A stretch of DNA of 64,000 nucleotides from an uncultured Flavobacteriaceae bacterium (lineage in GTDB: Bacteria > Bacteroidota > Bacteroidia > Flavobacteriales > Flavobacteriaceae), in NCBI GenBank assembly GCA_947495135.1, contig CANLXN010000008.1, positions 62,001 to 126,000 on the forward strand. The letters are read 5' to 3'. The notes under the pieces are model-generated. The model had not been told where the DNA came from and ran no database searches. It saw nothing but the letters and a program-made list of their open reading frames with translations. Positions 34,450-43,511 of the stretch are shown in pieces (within the stretch, counting starts at the first letter, position 1; each line of letters starts with the position of its first letter). Position numbers and translations under genes: made by a program.

Positions 34450-34926
34450 ATGAAACGTATAGTGAAGTTTGTATTGAAATTAGCGCTTGTTGCCTTTGTA
34501 ATAATACAATTTATTAGACCAGATAAAAACAATGGTGGCTATCAAGATTTGGTGTTTTTTGAGGAAGAATTAAAGCCGTCCAAGGAAGTTGTAGGGATTC
34601 TGAAAGCCAACTGCTACGATTGTCATTCTAATGAGACTAAGTATCCTTGGTATGCCGAAATTTCTCCAGTTAATTATTGGTTGGAAGACCATGTAGAAGA
34701 AGGGAAGGAAGAGTTAAATTTTGCTGAATGGGAAAGTTATTCTGTGAAGAAGAAAGATCATAAACTGGAAGAGTTAATTGAAGAAGTTGAGGAAGGCCAT
34801 ATGCCACTTGATGAGTATACTTGGATGCACGATAAATTATCACCAGAAGATAAAAAGTCTTTACTGCAATGGGCAACACTAGCGAGAATGCAGTATAAGT
34901 CGCAGTTAGAGGTATCGATGAAATAG
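34450..34926 (+). CDS. Haem-binding domain protein, membrane anchored
   Basis: 158 residues. One N-terminal hydrophobic helix (VLKLALVAFVIIQFIRP) is followed by a domain with the c-type haem motif CYDCH (CxxCH) near residue 57, then ETKYPWYAEISPVNYWLEDH, characteristic of the haem_bd family. A helical acidic region follows, ending MPLDEYTWMHDKLSPEDK. It should sit on the periplasmic side. Its redox partner is unknown. It lies 10 bp after the nucleotidase gene and just upstream of the iron-type operon, though a promoter intervenes. Confidence 0.85.
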   Translation: MKRIVKFVLKLALVAFVIIQFIRPDKNNGGYQDLVFFEEELKPSKEVVGILKANCYDCHSNETKYPWYAEISPVNYWLEDHVEEGKEELNFAEWESYSVKKKDHKLEELIEEVEEGHMPLDEYTWMHDKLSPEDKKSLLQWATLARMQYKSQLEVSMK

Positions 34927-34960
34927 GTGTACATTCTGAGTACTTAGAATTAACCTTAAT

Positions 34961-34985
34961 TTTATTTAGATTTAATATAAATAAA
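34961..34985. promoter_or_regulatory. Fur-box-like 25-bp palindrome upstream of the iron-type operon
   Basis: The 25-bp palindrome has arms TTTATTTAGATT (34961-34972) and AATATAAATAAA (34974-34985), with eleven of twelve base pairs complementary (one G-A mismatch). It lies one base before the TTG of the -33 box. AT-rich palindromes containing TTTAGATT are what I would expect of a Fur site in this phylum; the assignment is inferred from that and from the iron-related genes downstream. Confidence 0.55.
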
Positions 34986-34986
34986 C

Positions 34987-35017
34987 TTGTGTAATCTCTT
35001 TTTGAGTTATAAATTTG
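34987..35017 (+). promoter_or_regulatory. Promoter of the DUF4856-imelysin-HTTM-TonB operon
   Basis: TTG (34987-34989), 20 nt, then TAAATTTG (35010-35017), matching the Bacteroidota -33/-7 pattern. Leader to ATG 35065 about 43 nt. Confidence 0.65.
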
Positions 35018-35064
35018 CGCAAAATATAACCATCTATTTATAATTGGTCTAAATAAAAACAACT

Positions 35065-36270
35065 ATGAAAAAATTTATATACCTCTGTCTTTCCATTTCG
35101 CTTTTTGCTTGTAGCAGCGATGATAATGCCGATACTGTAGATCCTGACCCAATTCAGGCACCTGCTACCTACAGTTTTACTAGAAATAATGAAAGTACCG
35201 TTAGTTTCTCTGGTCAGACTTCACGGATTTTAATGAGTGAGGAACTAGTTAGTGCTATTACAGATTTTGACGGAGCAACCGAACAATCGCTGTTTAATAT
35301 GTTCTCCAACGAAAACAATCCTTTCTCGGATACTACTTTAAATGAGTCTGGTAAGAGTGTGAAAAGCAAAACAGCCGCTTCTAACGATTATTTTAGTAAT
35401 AACGCCACAGATGCGGCTGCTATAAAGGCACAATTTGATGGATGGCTATCTGCGCAGGTGAGTGAGGTTTTTCCAGCGGAAGAAACACTGGCTGCGTCTG
35501 GAGTCGCAGGGCAAATTGCAGATGGCTCGAGCACGCGATATGTCAATTCGAAAGGACTTGAGTACAATCAAGCCTTTGCCAAGAGTCTCATTGGTGCTTT
35601 GATGGTCGATCAAGCATTAAACAATTATTTGAGCACTAACGTACTGGATGAAGGAACCAATATAACCGATAATAATAATGACATAGTGGTAGAAGACAAG
35701 ACATATACCACCATGGAGCACAAATGGGATGAGGCGTATGGATATTTGTATGGTACTTCTGTGAATGAAGCAGATCCTAATGCAACCATTGGTGAAGATG
35801 ATAATTTCTTAAATAAATACATTGGGAGAGTAGAAGGTGACGACGATTTTGCCGGAATTGCAGATGATATTTACAACGCATTTAAATTAGGTAGAGCCGC
35901 TATTGTAGGTCAAGACTACGAACTTAGGGATGAGCAGGCCGAAATAATTAAACAAAAAATATCTGAAGTAGTAGGGGTAAGAGCAGTCTACTATCTACAG
36001 CAAGGAAAGAATGCCTTGGAGGGAACACCAGTGGAATATGGAACTGCTTTTCATGATCTTTCTGAAGGATTTGGCTTTATCTATAGTTTACAGTTTACAA
36101 GAAAGCCAGGGACAAATGACCCTTATTTTTCGAGAACAGAGGTGTTAGATTTTATTGATCAGTTATCTCAAGGTAACGGTTTCTGGGATGTTTCTCCAGC
36201 AACTTTAGATGCCATTTCTAATGAAATAGCGTCAAGATTTACGTTTACTGTAGATCAGGCAAAAAGTTAA
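35065..36270 (+). CDS. DUF4856 domain lipoprotein
   Basis: 401 residues. Lipoprotein signal with lipobox LFAC near residue 16; the following SSDDNADTVD is acidic, as in surface-export signals of flavobacterial lipoproteins. The rest matches DUF4856 (TYSFTRNNESTVSFSGQTSR at the start; EHKWDEAYGYLYG near 217; HDLSEGFGFIYSLQFTR near 332). The HKWDEAYGY motif resembles imelysin-like helical domains. In this phylum the family occurs beside imelysin genes, as here, and probably takes part in iron acquisition on the cell surface. First gene of the operon. Confidence 0.85.
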   Translation: MKKFIYLCLSISLFACSSDDNADTVDPDPIQAPATYSFTRNNESTVSFSGQTSRILMSEELVSAITDFDGATEQSLFNMFSNENNPFSDTTLNESGKSVKSKTAASNDYFSNNATDAAAIKAQFDGWLSAQVSEVFPAEETLAASGVAGQIADGSSTRYVNSKGLEYNQAFAKSLIGALMVDQALNNYLSTNVLDEGTNITDNNNDIVVEDKTYTTMEHKWDEAYGYLYGTSVNEADPNATIGEDDNFLNKYIGRVEGDDDFAGIADDIYNAFKLGRAAIVGQDYELRDEQAEIIKQKISEVVGVRAVYYLQQGKNALEGTPVEYGTAFHDLSEGFGFIYSLQFTRKPGTNDPYFSRTEVLDFIDQLSQGNGFWDVSPATLDAISNEIASRFTFTVDQAKS

Positions 36271-36312
36271 TGATTATTGTTAAGTTTCAGTTTAATGTTA
36301 ATTAACCAGATT

Positions 36313-36334
36313 GGGGAAGTATTTTTGCTTCCCC
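36313..36334 (+). promoter_or_regulatory. Hairpin with a -7 box as its loop, between DUF4856 and imelysin genes
   Basis: GGGGAAG (36313-36319) and CTTCCCC (36328-36334) form a 7-bp stem whose 8-nt loop is exactly TATTTTTG (TAnnTTTG form). Read-through RNA from the first gene would form the hairpin. RNA started here would begin within the right arm and could not. The downstream T-tract is short, so it may be an attenuator, a stabiliser or simply a promoter. Confidence 0.5.
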
Positions 36335-36356
36335 TTTCGGATGAAAAAAAAATGCT

Positions 36357-37472
36357 ATGAAAAAGATTGTTTTTGTTTTATTTCTAATTGGTGTAATGGT
36401 AGCTTGTTCTACCAGCGACGATTCATCACAAGATGACGAGAATACCGGTGATTTTGACCGATCTGCCATGCTTGCGAATTGGGCAGATAATATCATACTT
36501 CCCGGATATGCAGATTTTTCTTCTGAAGTGGATGAAATGGAACTGGCCATGACTGATTTTACCAACACCCCTAATTTGGAAAATTTAAACGCATTGCGCA
36601 CTGCTTGGCAAGAAGCCTACGTAATTTGGCAACGAGTATCTATGTTTGAAGTGGGGCCAGCAGAAACCAATGGACTTCGATTGAATCTAAATATTTACCC
36701 GACCAACACCGAGCAAATAACTCAAAACATAGAGGACGGAACATACAATTTATCGCTGTCATCCAATCGATCGGCAAAAGGGTTCCCAGCTTTAGATTAT
36801 TTGCTTTTTGGAATCGAATCGACCGATCAAGGGATAGTCGACAGGTATGCGGGAACGAACGGAGAAGAAGAGCGTAACTATTTAACCGACATCGTAGTTG
36901 ATATTAGAGTGCTAACAGAAGAGGTAAAAGACGCTTGGGCGAATGGATACCGAGATACGTTTGTGAATAACGACGGAGCCTCTGCCACAGCTTCGGTTGA
37001 CCGGTTCGTAAACGACTATATCTTCTATTTTGAAAAACACCTGAGAGCAGGGAAAATGGGAATTCCTGCTGGCGTGTTTTCTGGAACACCTATACCAGAA
37101 AGCATAGAGGCTTTTTACAAGGCAGATCTTTCAAAAACGCTGTTTTTAGAAGGATTGCAAGCATCACAAAATTTCTTTAACGGAAGACACTACGACGGTA
37201 ATGGTCAAGGAGAAAGCTTAAGTTCCTATTTAGATGAGCTGGATACGATGAAAAATGGAGAAAGCTTGAAAACAATTATTAATGATCAATTCGATTTAGC
37301 ACGTACATCTGTCATGAGCTTATCAAATTTTTCGGAGGAGCTAAATCAAACCCCACCTATTCAATTTTTAGAGGCGTACGATGAGGTACAACGAGCTGTT
37401 CCTTTATTAAAAGTTGACATGGTAAGTGCCATGAGTATAGCGATTGATTTCGTAGATGCAGACGGAGATTAA
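36357..37472 (+). CDS. Imelysin family lipoprotein
   Basis: 371 residues. Lipoprotein signal with lipobox MVAC near residue 17, then an acidic stretch (STSDDSSQDDENTGDFD) fitting a surface lipoprotein. The imelysin domain follows (about 35-360): LRTAWQEAYVIWQRVSMFEV near 82 and GFPALDYLLFGIES near 142. The HxxE iron/peptidase motif of classical imelysin is not kept (PALD in its place), so it is unlikely to be a protease. Imelysin-like proteins are iron-regulated and thought to help bind or deliver iron. Second gene of the operon, 6 bp before HTTM. Confidence 0.88.
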   Translation: MKKIVFVLFLIGVMVACSTSDDSSQDDENTGDFDRSAMLANWADNIILPGYADFSSEVDEMELAMTDFTNTPNLENLNALRTAWQEAYVIWQRVSMFEVGPAETNGLRLNLNIYPTNTEQITQNIEDGTYNLSLSSNRSAKGFPALDYLLFGIESTDQGIVDRYAGTNGEEERNYLTDIVVDIRVLTEEVKDAWANGYRDTFVNNDGASATASVDRFVNDYIFYFEKHLRAGKMGIPAGVFSGTPIPESIEAFYKADLSKTLFLEGLQASQNFFNGRHYDGNGQGESLSSYLDELDTMKNGESLKTIINDQFDLARTSVMSLSNFSEELNQTPPIQFLEAYDEVQRAVPLLKVDMVSAMSIAIDFVDADGD

Positions 37473-37478
37473 TCGAAT

Positions 37479-38864
37479 ATGAAGAGCAAACTATCATCTT
37501 ATTTAAACGAATATACGGAGGCTGCCCCATTGGCAGTCTTTCGTATATTATTCGGTTTGATGATGGTAATCAGCATGGTGAGATTTTGGATGAATGGTTG
37601 GATTGAAAAGCTATACATCCACCCAGATTTTCATTTTAAGTTTTACGGTTTTGAATGGGTTCAATCGCTAGGCGTATATACCTACGTTCTTTTTTTTATT
37701 TGTGGCTTAAGTGCACTGTTTGTTGCAGTAGGCTTTAAATATCGATGGTCTGTTAGCATATTCTTCCTAAGTTTTACGTACATCGAATTAATAGATAAGA
37801 CTACCTATTTAAATCACTATTATTTCATTAGTGTACTGGCGTTCTTACTTATTTTTTTACCTGCCGGCGCTTACTTTTCTGTGGATGCCGTGCGCGCTTA
37901 TAAGAAACAGGGCGATCCATCTATGTCTGGTGATTTAATTCCAAAATGGACCATTGATAGTTTAAAAGTGCTTTTGTCTGTAGTTTATATTTATGCGGGA
38001 CTCGCAAAATTAAATAGTGATTGGCTCATAGAAGCTTTGCCATTAAAGATTTGGTTGCCTTCTAAGTTCGACACACCGCTCATAGGGAGCATGTTTGGAC
38101 AACCATGGATACATTATCTATTTAGTTGGTTTGGTGCTGCGTACGATCTGTGTATTCCTTTTTTATTACTGTATAAACGGACTCGAATCTTCGCTTTTGT
38201 TTTGGTAGTAGTTTTTCATGTTTTAACGAGAGTTCTTTTTCCTATTGGTATGTTCCCATACATTATGATAGTGAGTGCGCTTATCTTTTTTGATGCTGGA
38301 TTTCATAAGCGGATCGTTCTTTTCTTGTCTAGTTTATTCAGATACCCGCTGGAACTTCTCGAAAGCAACAAAAAGAAACAGCTCATTAATCTGGGAAAAC
38401 AACGAATAGCGCTTTTTGTTACAGCGGCTCTTCTATTCTTTCAACTAGTTTTTCCTTGGAGGTATTTGCTGTATCCTGGAGAGCTCTTTTGGACAGAAGA
38501 AGGGTATCGCTTTTCCTGGCGTGTAATGCTCATGGAGAAATCTGGTTACGCACAGTTTAAGATTGTTGATCCAGAGACTGGGAAACGTTTTTATGTTGAT
38601 AATAGTGATTTCTTAACTCCATTTCAAGAAAAACAAATGAGTTTTCAACCAGATTTTATTCTCGAATATGCTCACTATCTTTGCAATCATTTTACGAAAA
38701 AAGGACATAGGAGGGTGGAAGTGTATGCAGAGGTACAGGTAGCACTTAATGGTAGGTTAAGTAGGGCCTATATCGATCCCAATGTTAATTTGGCAAAAGA
38801 AAAGGAATCAATTAGACATAAAAACTGGATTTTACCCTTCGACGATGCAATTAAAGGTTTATAA
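37479..38864 (+). CDS. HTTM domain membrane protein
   Basis: 461 residues. The HTTM (horizontally transferred transmembrane) domain, related to vitamin K-dependent gamma-carboxylase, spans about residues 10-290 with several helices; FRILFGLMMVISMVRFWMNG, LIDKTTYLNHYYFISVLAFL and YAGLAKLNSDWLIEALPLKI are visible. A C-terminal soluble part follows a further helix near 310. In animals the related enzyme carboxylates glutamate to make metal-binding residues. Its gene lies between imelysin and TonB-receptor genes, so a role in modifying an iron-binding surface protein is conceivable but unproven. The TonB gene overlaps its 3' end by 20 bp. Confidence 0.85.
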   Translation: MKSKLSSYLNEYTEAAPLAVFRILFGLMMVISMVRFWMNGWIEKLYIHPDFHFKFYGFEWVQSLGVYTYVLFFICGLSALFVAVGFKYRWSVSIFFLSFTYIELIDKTTYLNHYYFISVLAFLLIFLPAGAYFSVDAVRAYKKQGDPSMSGDLIPKWTIDSLKVLLSVVYIYAGLAKLNSDWLIEALPLKIWLPSKFDTPLIGSMFGQPWIHYLFSWFGAAYDLCIPFLLLYKRTRIFAFVLVVVFHVLTRVLFPIGMFPYIMIVSALIFFDAGFHKRIVLFLSSLFRYPLELLESNKKKQLINLGKQRIALFVTAALLFFQLVFPWRYLLYPGELFWTEEGYRFSWRVMLMEKSGYAQFKIVDPETGKRFYVDNSDFLTPFQEKQMSFQPDFILEYAHYLCNHFTKKGHRRVEVYAEVQVALNGRLSRAYIDPNVNLAKEKESIRHKNWILPFDDAIKGL

Positions 38865-41283
38865 CATATTATTCTTTCTGTTCTTCGGAATAGCCGCTCA
38901 AGCACAATTCACTATTTCTGGGGTCATAACCGATACGCAAGGCGTTCCAGTTTCCAATGCTGAAATTTACTTGCAAAATGAATCTAAAGGCACTAAGTCT
39001 GCTGCAGATGGGACATATGTTTTTAGTGATATTTCAGAAGGTACCTATGAAATGGTCGTTTACGGATTTTCCTATCAATTAATAGAAGTATTGGTAGTTG
39101 TTTCAGGAAACACAGATAAAAGTTTTATGTTGCAGCCATTAGGAGAGCAGTTAAATGAGGTGGTATTGACCAATCGAAGAGAGAAGATATTTGCTTTGCG
39201 AAATTTAAAACAAGTAGAAGGAACTGCGATCTATGCAGGAAAGAAGACAGAAGTAGTATTGTTGGATCAACTAACCGCTAACCTCGCAGCAAATGCTCCT
39301 CGACAGATTTATAGTCAGGTTGTAGGTTTGAATATTTATGAAAATGGAGATGCGGGACTTCAACTTAATATTGGAGGAAGAGGATTAGACCCAAATCGCT
39401 CTGCAAATTTCAACATTCGTCAAAACAATTACGACATCAGCGCCGATGTTTTGGGTTATCCCGAAAGTTACTACACGCCTCCGGCAGAAAGTTTACGTGA
39501 AATTCAAGTAATTAGAGGCGCAGCTTCTCTGCAGTATGGAACCCAATTTGGCGGACTAATAAATTTTAAAACACGATTACCGAATCCAGCAAAGAAAATT
39601 GAATGGGTCTCGAGACAGACTGCGGGATCTTATGGGTTGTTAACTTCTTTCAATAGTATAGGCGGCACGCTTGGAGATTTTAGTTACTACAGCTATTTCA
39701 ATTATAAAGAAGGGGATGGTTGGAGAGAAAATTCGAATTTTAATAGTAGAAATTACTTTGCTCATCTGGGCTATCAACTTTCACATAAGACCAAAATAGA
39801 GGCGGAGTTAACGCTTTTTAATTACTTAGCGAAGCAAGCTGGAGGACTTACAGATGCGCAGTTTTTAGATGACGCAAGCTTTAGTAATAGAGATCGAAAC
39901 TGGTTCAATGTAGACTGGAAAGTGTATTCACTTAGGTTAAATCATGAATTTAGTGTGGATACCGATTTTAGTTTGCAATTATTCGGTTTGGATGCGACGC
40001 GTAAAGCAGTTGGATTCCGTCAAAATAGAGTCTCACAACCCGACGATTTAGAGGAGCCGCGCGAGTTGTTAATTGATAATTTTCAGAACTGGGGAGCAGA
40101 AGCTCGCTTATTAACTAAATATCAAATAGGCGCAAAAGACGCAGTGTTTTTGATAGGAAGTAAGTACTATAATGCAAATAACGATCAGTTTCAAGGTCCG
40201 GGAACCCTTAGTGGAACTCCAGATTTTAGCGATGCTTCCGCCTCATTTCCAAATTATGAACGTCAAGCTTCGTTCGAACTACCAAACAGGAATTTAGCCA
40301 TTTTTGGAGAAAATATTTTTCAATTAAATGAAAAACTAGCGGTAACTCCTGGCTTTAGATGGGAATATATAAAGACAAACAGTGAAGGTTCTTACAGGAA
40401 CATAGTTCTGGACTTAGCTGGGAATCCTATTTTAAATGAAGAGATTGAAGACAACAGAACATTCGATCGAAACTTTTTGTTACTCGGACTGGGAGCTACG
40501 TATCAACTCCGAAAAGAGATTGAACTTTATGGTAACGCCAGCCAAAATTATCGTTCTGTTACCTTTAGCGATATTCGAGTGGTAAACCCGTCTTTTGTGG
40601 TAGATGAAGACATAACCGATGAACGCGGTTATACAATAGATCTTGGGGTTAGAGGAAAAGCTGGGAAATTTGTTTCCTACGATTTAAGTGTCTTTGGTTT
40701 GCGGTATGATAACAGGTTAGGTGAGGTTCTATTCGTAGACGACGATAATAGCATAAAAAGAAGACGGGGAAACATAGGAGACGCTTTCATTTATGGAGCT
40801 GAAATTTTTGGGGATTGGAATCTAAAAAACACCTTTTTTGATCAATTAGAGGATGTTAGATGCACCTTGTTTGCCAACCTAGCCCTTACGCGGTCAGAAT
40901 ACTTGAGTTCTGATGCCACAGGAGTCGAAGGGAATCAAGTAGAATTTATTCCCGACGTAAATTTGAAAACGGGAATTCAATTTGCGTGGAAAAACCTATC
41001 AAGTAGCATTCAATACAGCTACCTCTCAGAACAATTTACTGACGCGACAAATGCGCCTCAAGATGTTCAAGACAGTCAGAGAGGTATCGAAGGTTCAATT
41101 CCGTCGTATGGTGTAATGGATTTGTCTTTAGGATATACCTACAAGCGTTGGCGTCTAGAAGCTGGAGTAAATAACTTACTCAATGAAACCTATTTTGCTA
41201 GGCGAGCAACAGGTTATCCAGGGCCGGGTATTATTCCTGCAGAGCCAATTACATTTTATACCACCCTTCAGTTTAAGTTGTAA
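38845..41283 (+). CDS. TonB-dependent outer-membrane receptor (FecA-like)
   Basis: 812 residues from ATG 38845, giving a clean signal peptide (LKVYNILFFLFFGIAAQAQ). A carboxypeptidase-regulatory-like domain (about 22-100, FTISGVITDTQGVPVSNAEI) precedes the plug (IQVIRGAASLQYGTQFGGL near 235) and a 22-strand-type barrel ending in an aromatic/hydrophobic strand (TFYTTLQFKL). The domain order and the iron-type neighbours suggest a ferric-chelate receptor. The frame is open upstream to 38782, inside the HTTM gene, but the signal peptide fixes the start. Last gene of the operon. Confidence 0.92.
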   Translation: MQLKVYNILFFLFFGIAAQAQFTISGVITDTQGVPVSNAEIYLQNESKGTKSAADGTYVFSDISEGTYEMVVYGFSYQLIEVLVVVSGNTDKSFMLQPLGEQLNEVVLTNRREKIFALRNLKQVEGTAIYAGKKTEVVLLDQLTANLAANAPRQIYSQVVGLNIYENGDAGLQLNIGGRGLDPNRSANFNIRQNNYDISADVLGYPESYYTPPAESLREIQVIRGAASLQYGTQFGGLINFKTRLPNPAKKIEWVSRQTAGSYGLLTSFNSIGGTLGDFSYYSYFNYKEGDGWRENSNFNSRNYFAHLGYQLSHKTKIEAELTLFNYLAKQAGGLTDAQFLDDASFSNRDRNWFNVDWKVYSLRLNHEFSVDTDFSLQLFGLDATRKAVGFRQNRVSQPDDLEEPRELLIDNFQNWGAEARLLTKYQIGAKDAVFLIGSKYYNANNDQFQGPGTLSGTPDFSDASASFPNYERQASFELPNRNLAIFGENIFQLNEKLAVTPGFRWEYIKTNSEGSYRNIVLDLAGNPILNEEIEDNRTFDRNFLLLGLGATYQLRKEIELYGNASQNYRSVTFSDIRVVNPSFVVDEDITDERGYTIDLGVRGKAGKFVSYDLSVFGLRYDNRLGEVLFVDDDNSIKRRRGNIGDAFIYGAEIFGDWNLKNTFFDQLEDVRCTLFANLALTRSEYLSSDATGVEGNQVEFIPDVNLKTGIQFAWKNLSSSIQYSYLSEQFTDATNAPQDVQDSQRGIEGSIPSYGVMDLSLGYTYKRWRLEAGVNNLLNETYFARRATGYPGPGIIPAEPITFYTTLQFKL

Positions 41284-41423
41284 GCTGAAAGTGTAGTAAG
41301 GTCAAACTGGTTTATAAGACCAGACAAATGTTCTCGATTCACAAATTTTGACATAGGTCTTTCAACTATTATTTTCCGTACAAAAATAATTATTGTAGAT
41401 TGCTCCTAACTAATCAAAACTAA

Positions 41424-41885
41424 ATGAGATTTCTAACTAGCCTTTTGGTACTAGCTTTAGTACTAACTTCTTGTGGCGCTAAAAAGTCGGTGACTTCATC
41501 CCAAAATCCAACTATTTTAGGGACTACTACAAATCCGACAAGCTCATCCTCTAACTACGAACCATTTCTAGATATTACCACTTATTCTACTAATGAAGAT
41601 TATGGGATTGTAGCCAGTTCGCCAGTAAAGGTGGGGGAACGAAGCGCGACTAACCAGAGGAGGTTTCTAGCATCCTTGGCAGGTCCAGACGGCGAAGAAC
41701 TAAGCTTTCATAGAAGAGGCAGCTGTTGTCCGTACGAAAGTGAAAACGGTTTTGGAGGTTCGGCAATGGTCGACGTATACGAAGTAACCTACGAGGGTTT
41801 AAAAGAACCTATACTGGTATATATTAGTTTTTACGATTATGAGAAGCTCTATATTCCAAAAGGTTTTACCAAAAGAAAACTATAA
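41424..41885 (+). CDS. Conserved small lipoprotein of unknown function
   Basis: 153 residues. Lipoprotein signal (lipobox LTSC near residue 17), a Ser/Thr-rich linker, then a compact domain: YGIVASSPVKVGERSA near 63, RRFLASLAGPDGEELSF near 79, a conserved RRGSCCPY with adjacent cysteines near 97, and VYEVTYEGLKEPILVYISFY to the end. Homologues are familiar in flavobacteria and have sometimes been labelled 2-dehydro-3-deoxyphosphooctonate aldolase, which this sequence does not support. No function can be given. guaB follows with its own promoter. Confidence 0.75.
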   Translation: MRFLTSLLVLALVLTSCGAKKSVTSSQNPTILGTTTNPTSSSSNYEPFLDITTYSTNEDYGIVASSPVKVGERSATNQRRFLASLAGPDGEELSFHRRGSCCPYESENGFGGSAMVDVYEVTYEGLKEPILVYISFYDYEKLYIPKGFTKRKL

Positions 41886-41902
41886 TATCCCCAATATTTA
41901 CG

Positions 41903-41910
41903 TACTTTTG
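41903..41910 (+). promoter_or_regulatory. -7 promoter box of guaB
   Basis: TACTTTTG matches TAnnTTTG. Transcription should begin near 41914-41916, inside the first arm of the leader structure. Confidence 0.6.
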
Positions 41911-41912
41911 CG

Positions 41913-41964
41913 TGCAATTAAATAATAACTACTTCCGGTTCTTCGGAATTTAATTTTAATTGCA
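41913..41964 (+). promoter_or_regulatory. Structured guaB leader closing on the start codon
   Basis: TGCAATTAAA (41913-41922) and its perfect complement TTTAATTGCA (41955-41964) enclose an inner hairpin TTCCG (41933-41937) / CGGAA (41944-41948). The right arm ends directly before the AUG at 41965. The RNA could fold its 5' end onto the ribosome-entry region. Function inferred. Confidence 0.5.
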
Positions 41965-43437
41965 ATGACTGCACACGACAACAAAATTCTTGGTGAAGGC
42001 CTTACATACGACGACGTACTCTTAGTGCCTGCCTATTCCGAAATTTTACCGCGAGAAGTTTCTATTAAAACTAATTTCTCACGCAACATTACCCTCAATG
42101 TACCTATCGTTTCTGCCGCAATGGATACTGTTACAGAAAGCGCTATGGCAATTGCTATGGCCCGCGAAGGTGGAATTGGAGTATTACATAAGAACATGAC
42201 CATCGAGCAGCAAGCTGCTGAAGTTCGAAAAGTAAAACGTGCAGAAAGTGGGATGATTCAAGATCCAGTAACATTGAAGAAAGATGCTACTGTTGGGGAT
42301 GCTCAAAATACCATGCGTGAATTCAGCATAGGAGGAATCCCAATTACAGACGCGGCAGGAAAATTGATCGGAATCGTGACTAATCGAGATCTTCGATTCG
42401 AAAAAAACTACGGTCGCCCTTTGCATGAAGTAATGACTTCAGAAAACCTAGTAACCGTTGCAAAAGGAACCTCTCTTAAACAAGCAGAGATTATCCTTCA
42501 GAAAAATAAAATTGAAAAATTACCAGTAGTCGATAAGGATAACACATTGCTAGGCCTTATCACTTTTAGAGATATTACTAAACTAACTTTAAAACCAACA
42601 GCGAATAAAGATCATTATGGTCGCCTTCGTGTTGCTGCCGCTTTAGGAGTTACTGCAGACGCGGTTGATAGAGCAGAAGCCTTAGTAAACGCACATGTTG
42701 ATGCTGTCATTATTGATACCGCTCACGGTCATACTAAAGGGGTTGTGACGGTTTTAAAAGAGGTAAAGCAAAAATTTCCGGATCTAGATGTAGTAGTAGG
42801 GAATATTGCAACCGCAGAAGCGGCTAAGTATTTGGTAGATGCAGGAGCAGATGCCGTGAAGGTTGGAATTGGGCCTGGTTCAATTTGTACAACCCGTGTT
42901 GTTGCTGGTGTTGGTTTCCCTCAATTTTCAGCAGTGTTAGAGGTGGCTGCTGCTATTAAAGGAAGTGGAGTTCCGGTAATTGCAGACGGAGGTATTCGTT
43001 ATACTGGTGATATTCCAAAGGCTATTGCTGCCGGAGCAGATTCTGTAATGTTGGGGTCTTTGTTAGCTGGAACTAAAGAATCTCCAGGTGAGACTATTAT
43101 CTATGAAGGACGAAAATTTAAATCGTATCGAGGAATGGGATCTGTGGAGGCCATGAAGCAAGGATCGAAAGATCGTTATTTCCAAGATGTGGAAGATGAC
43201 ATTAAAAAATTAGTGCCAGAAGGTATCGTAGGCAGAGTTAACTATAAAGGAGAACTACTGGAGAGTATGACTCAGTTTATAGGTGGCCTTAGAGCTGGAA
43301 TGGGTTACTGCGGTAGCAAGGATATTCATACACTAAAAGAAACAGGGAAATTTGTGAAAATTACAGCGTCGGGGATTCATGAGAGTCATCCACATGATGT
43401 AACCATTACCAAAGAAGCACCAAATTATTCTAGATAA
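41965..43437 (+). CDS. guaB: IMP dehydrogenase
   Basis: 490 residues. GuaB oxidises IMP to XMP with NAD+, the committed step to GMP, before GuaA. The N-terminal barrel strand [14 protein letters not shown] is followed by a CBS-domain pair (about 95-205, [10 protein letters not shown] and LGLITFRDI). The catalytic Cys lies in [18 protein letters not shown] near residue 305. The flap and C-terminal motifs [17 protein letters not shown] and GMGYCGS are intact. Length is normal. It is a single-gene unit with its own promoter, structured leader and strong terminator. Confidence 0.97.
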   Translation: MTAHDNKILGEGLTYDDVLLVPAYSEILPREVSIKTNFSRNITLNVPIVSAAMDTVTESAMAIAMAREGGIGVLHKNMTIEQQAAEVRKVKRAESGMIQDPVTLKKDATVGDAQNTMREFSIGGIPITDAAGKLIGIVTNRDLRFEKNYGRPLHEVMTSENLVTVAKGTSLKQAEIILQKNKIEKLPVVDKDNTLLGLITFRDITKLTLKPTANKDHYGRLRVAAALGVTADAVDRAEALVNAHVDAVIIDTAHGHTKGVVTVLKEVKQKFPDLDVVVGNIATAEAAKYLVDAGADAVKVGIGPGSICTTRVVAGVGFPQFSAVLEVAAAIKGSGVPVIADGGIRYTGDIPKAIAAGADSVMLGSLLAGTKESPGETIIYEGRKFKSYRGMGSVEAMKQGSKDRYFQDVEDDIKKLVPEGIVGRVNYKGELLESMTQFIGGLRAGMGYCGSKDIHTLKETGKFVKITASGIHESHPHDVTITKEAPNYSR

Positions 43438-43456
43438 TTTCCGAATTACTATCAAT

Positions 43457-43490
43457 AAAAAAATGGTCTCTAATTGGAGACCATTTTTTT
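43457..43490. terminator. Bidirectional terminator between guaB and the OmpH/Skp gene
   Basis: A 14-bp perfect stem (AAAAAAATGGTCTC and GAGACCATTTTTTT) with a 6-nt loop serves both convergent genes, since T-tracts exist on both strands. Confidence 0.9.
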
Positions 43491-43511
43491 TATTAAGTAC
43501 TATATAGATGT

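Noticed and set aside
41307-41322. Hairpin CTGGT/ACCAG after the TonB receptor gene as a terminator
   Set aside because: The stem is only 5 bp and no T-tract follows.
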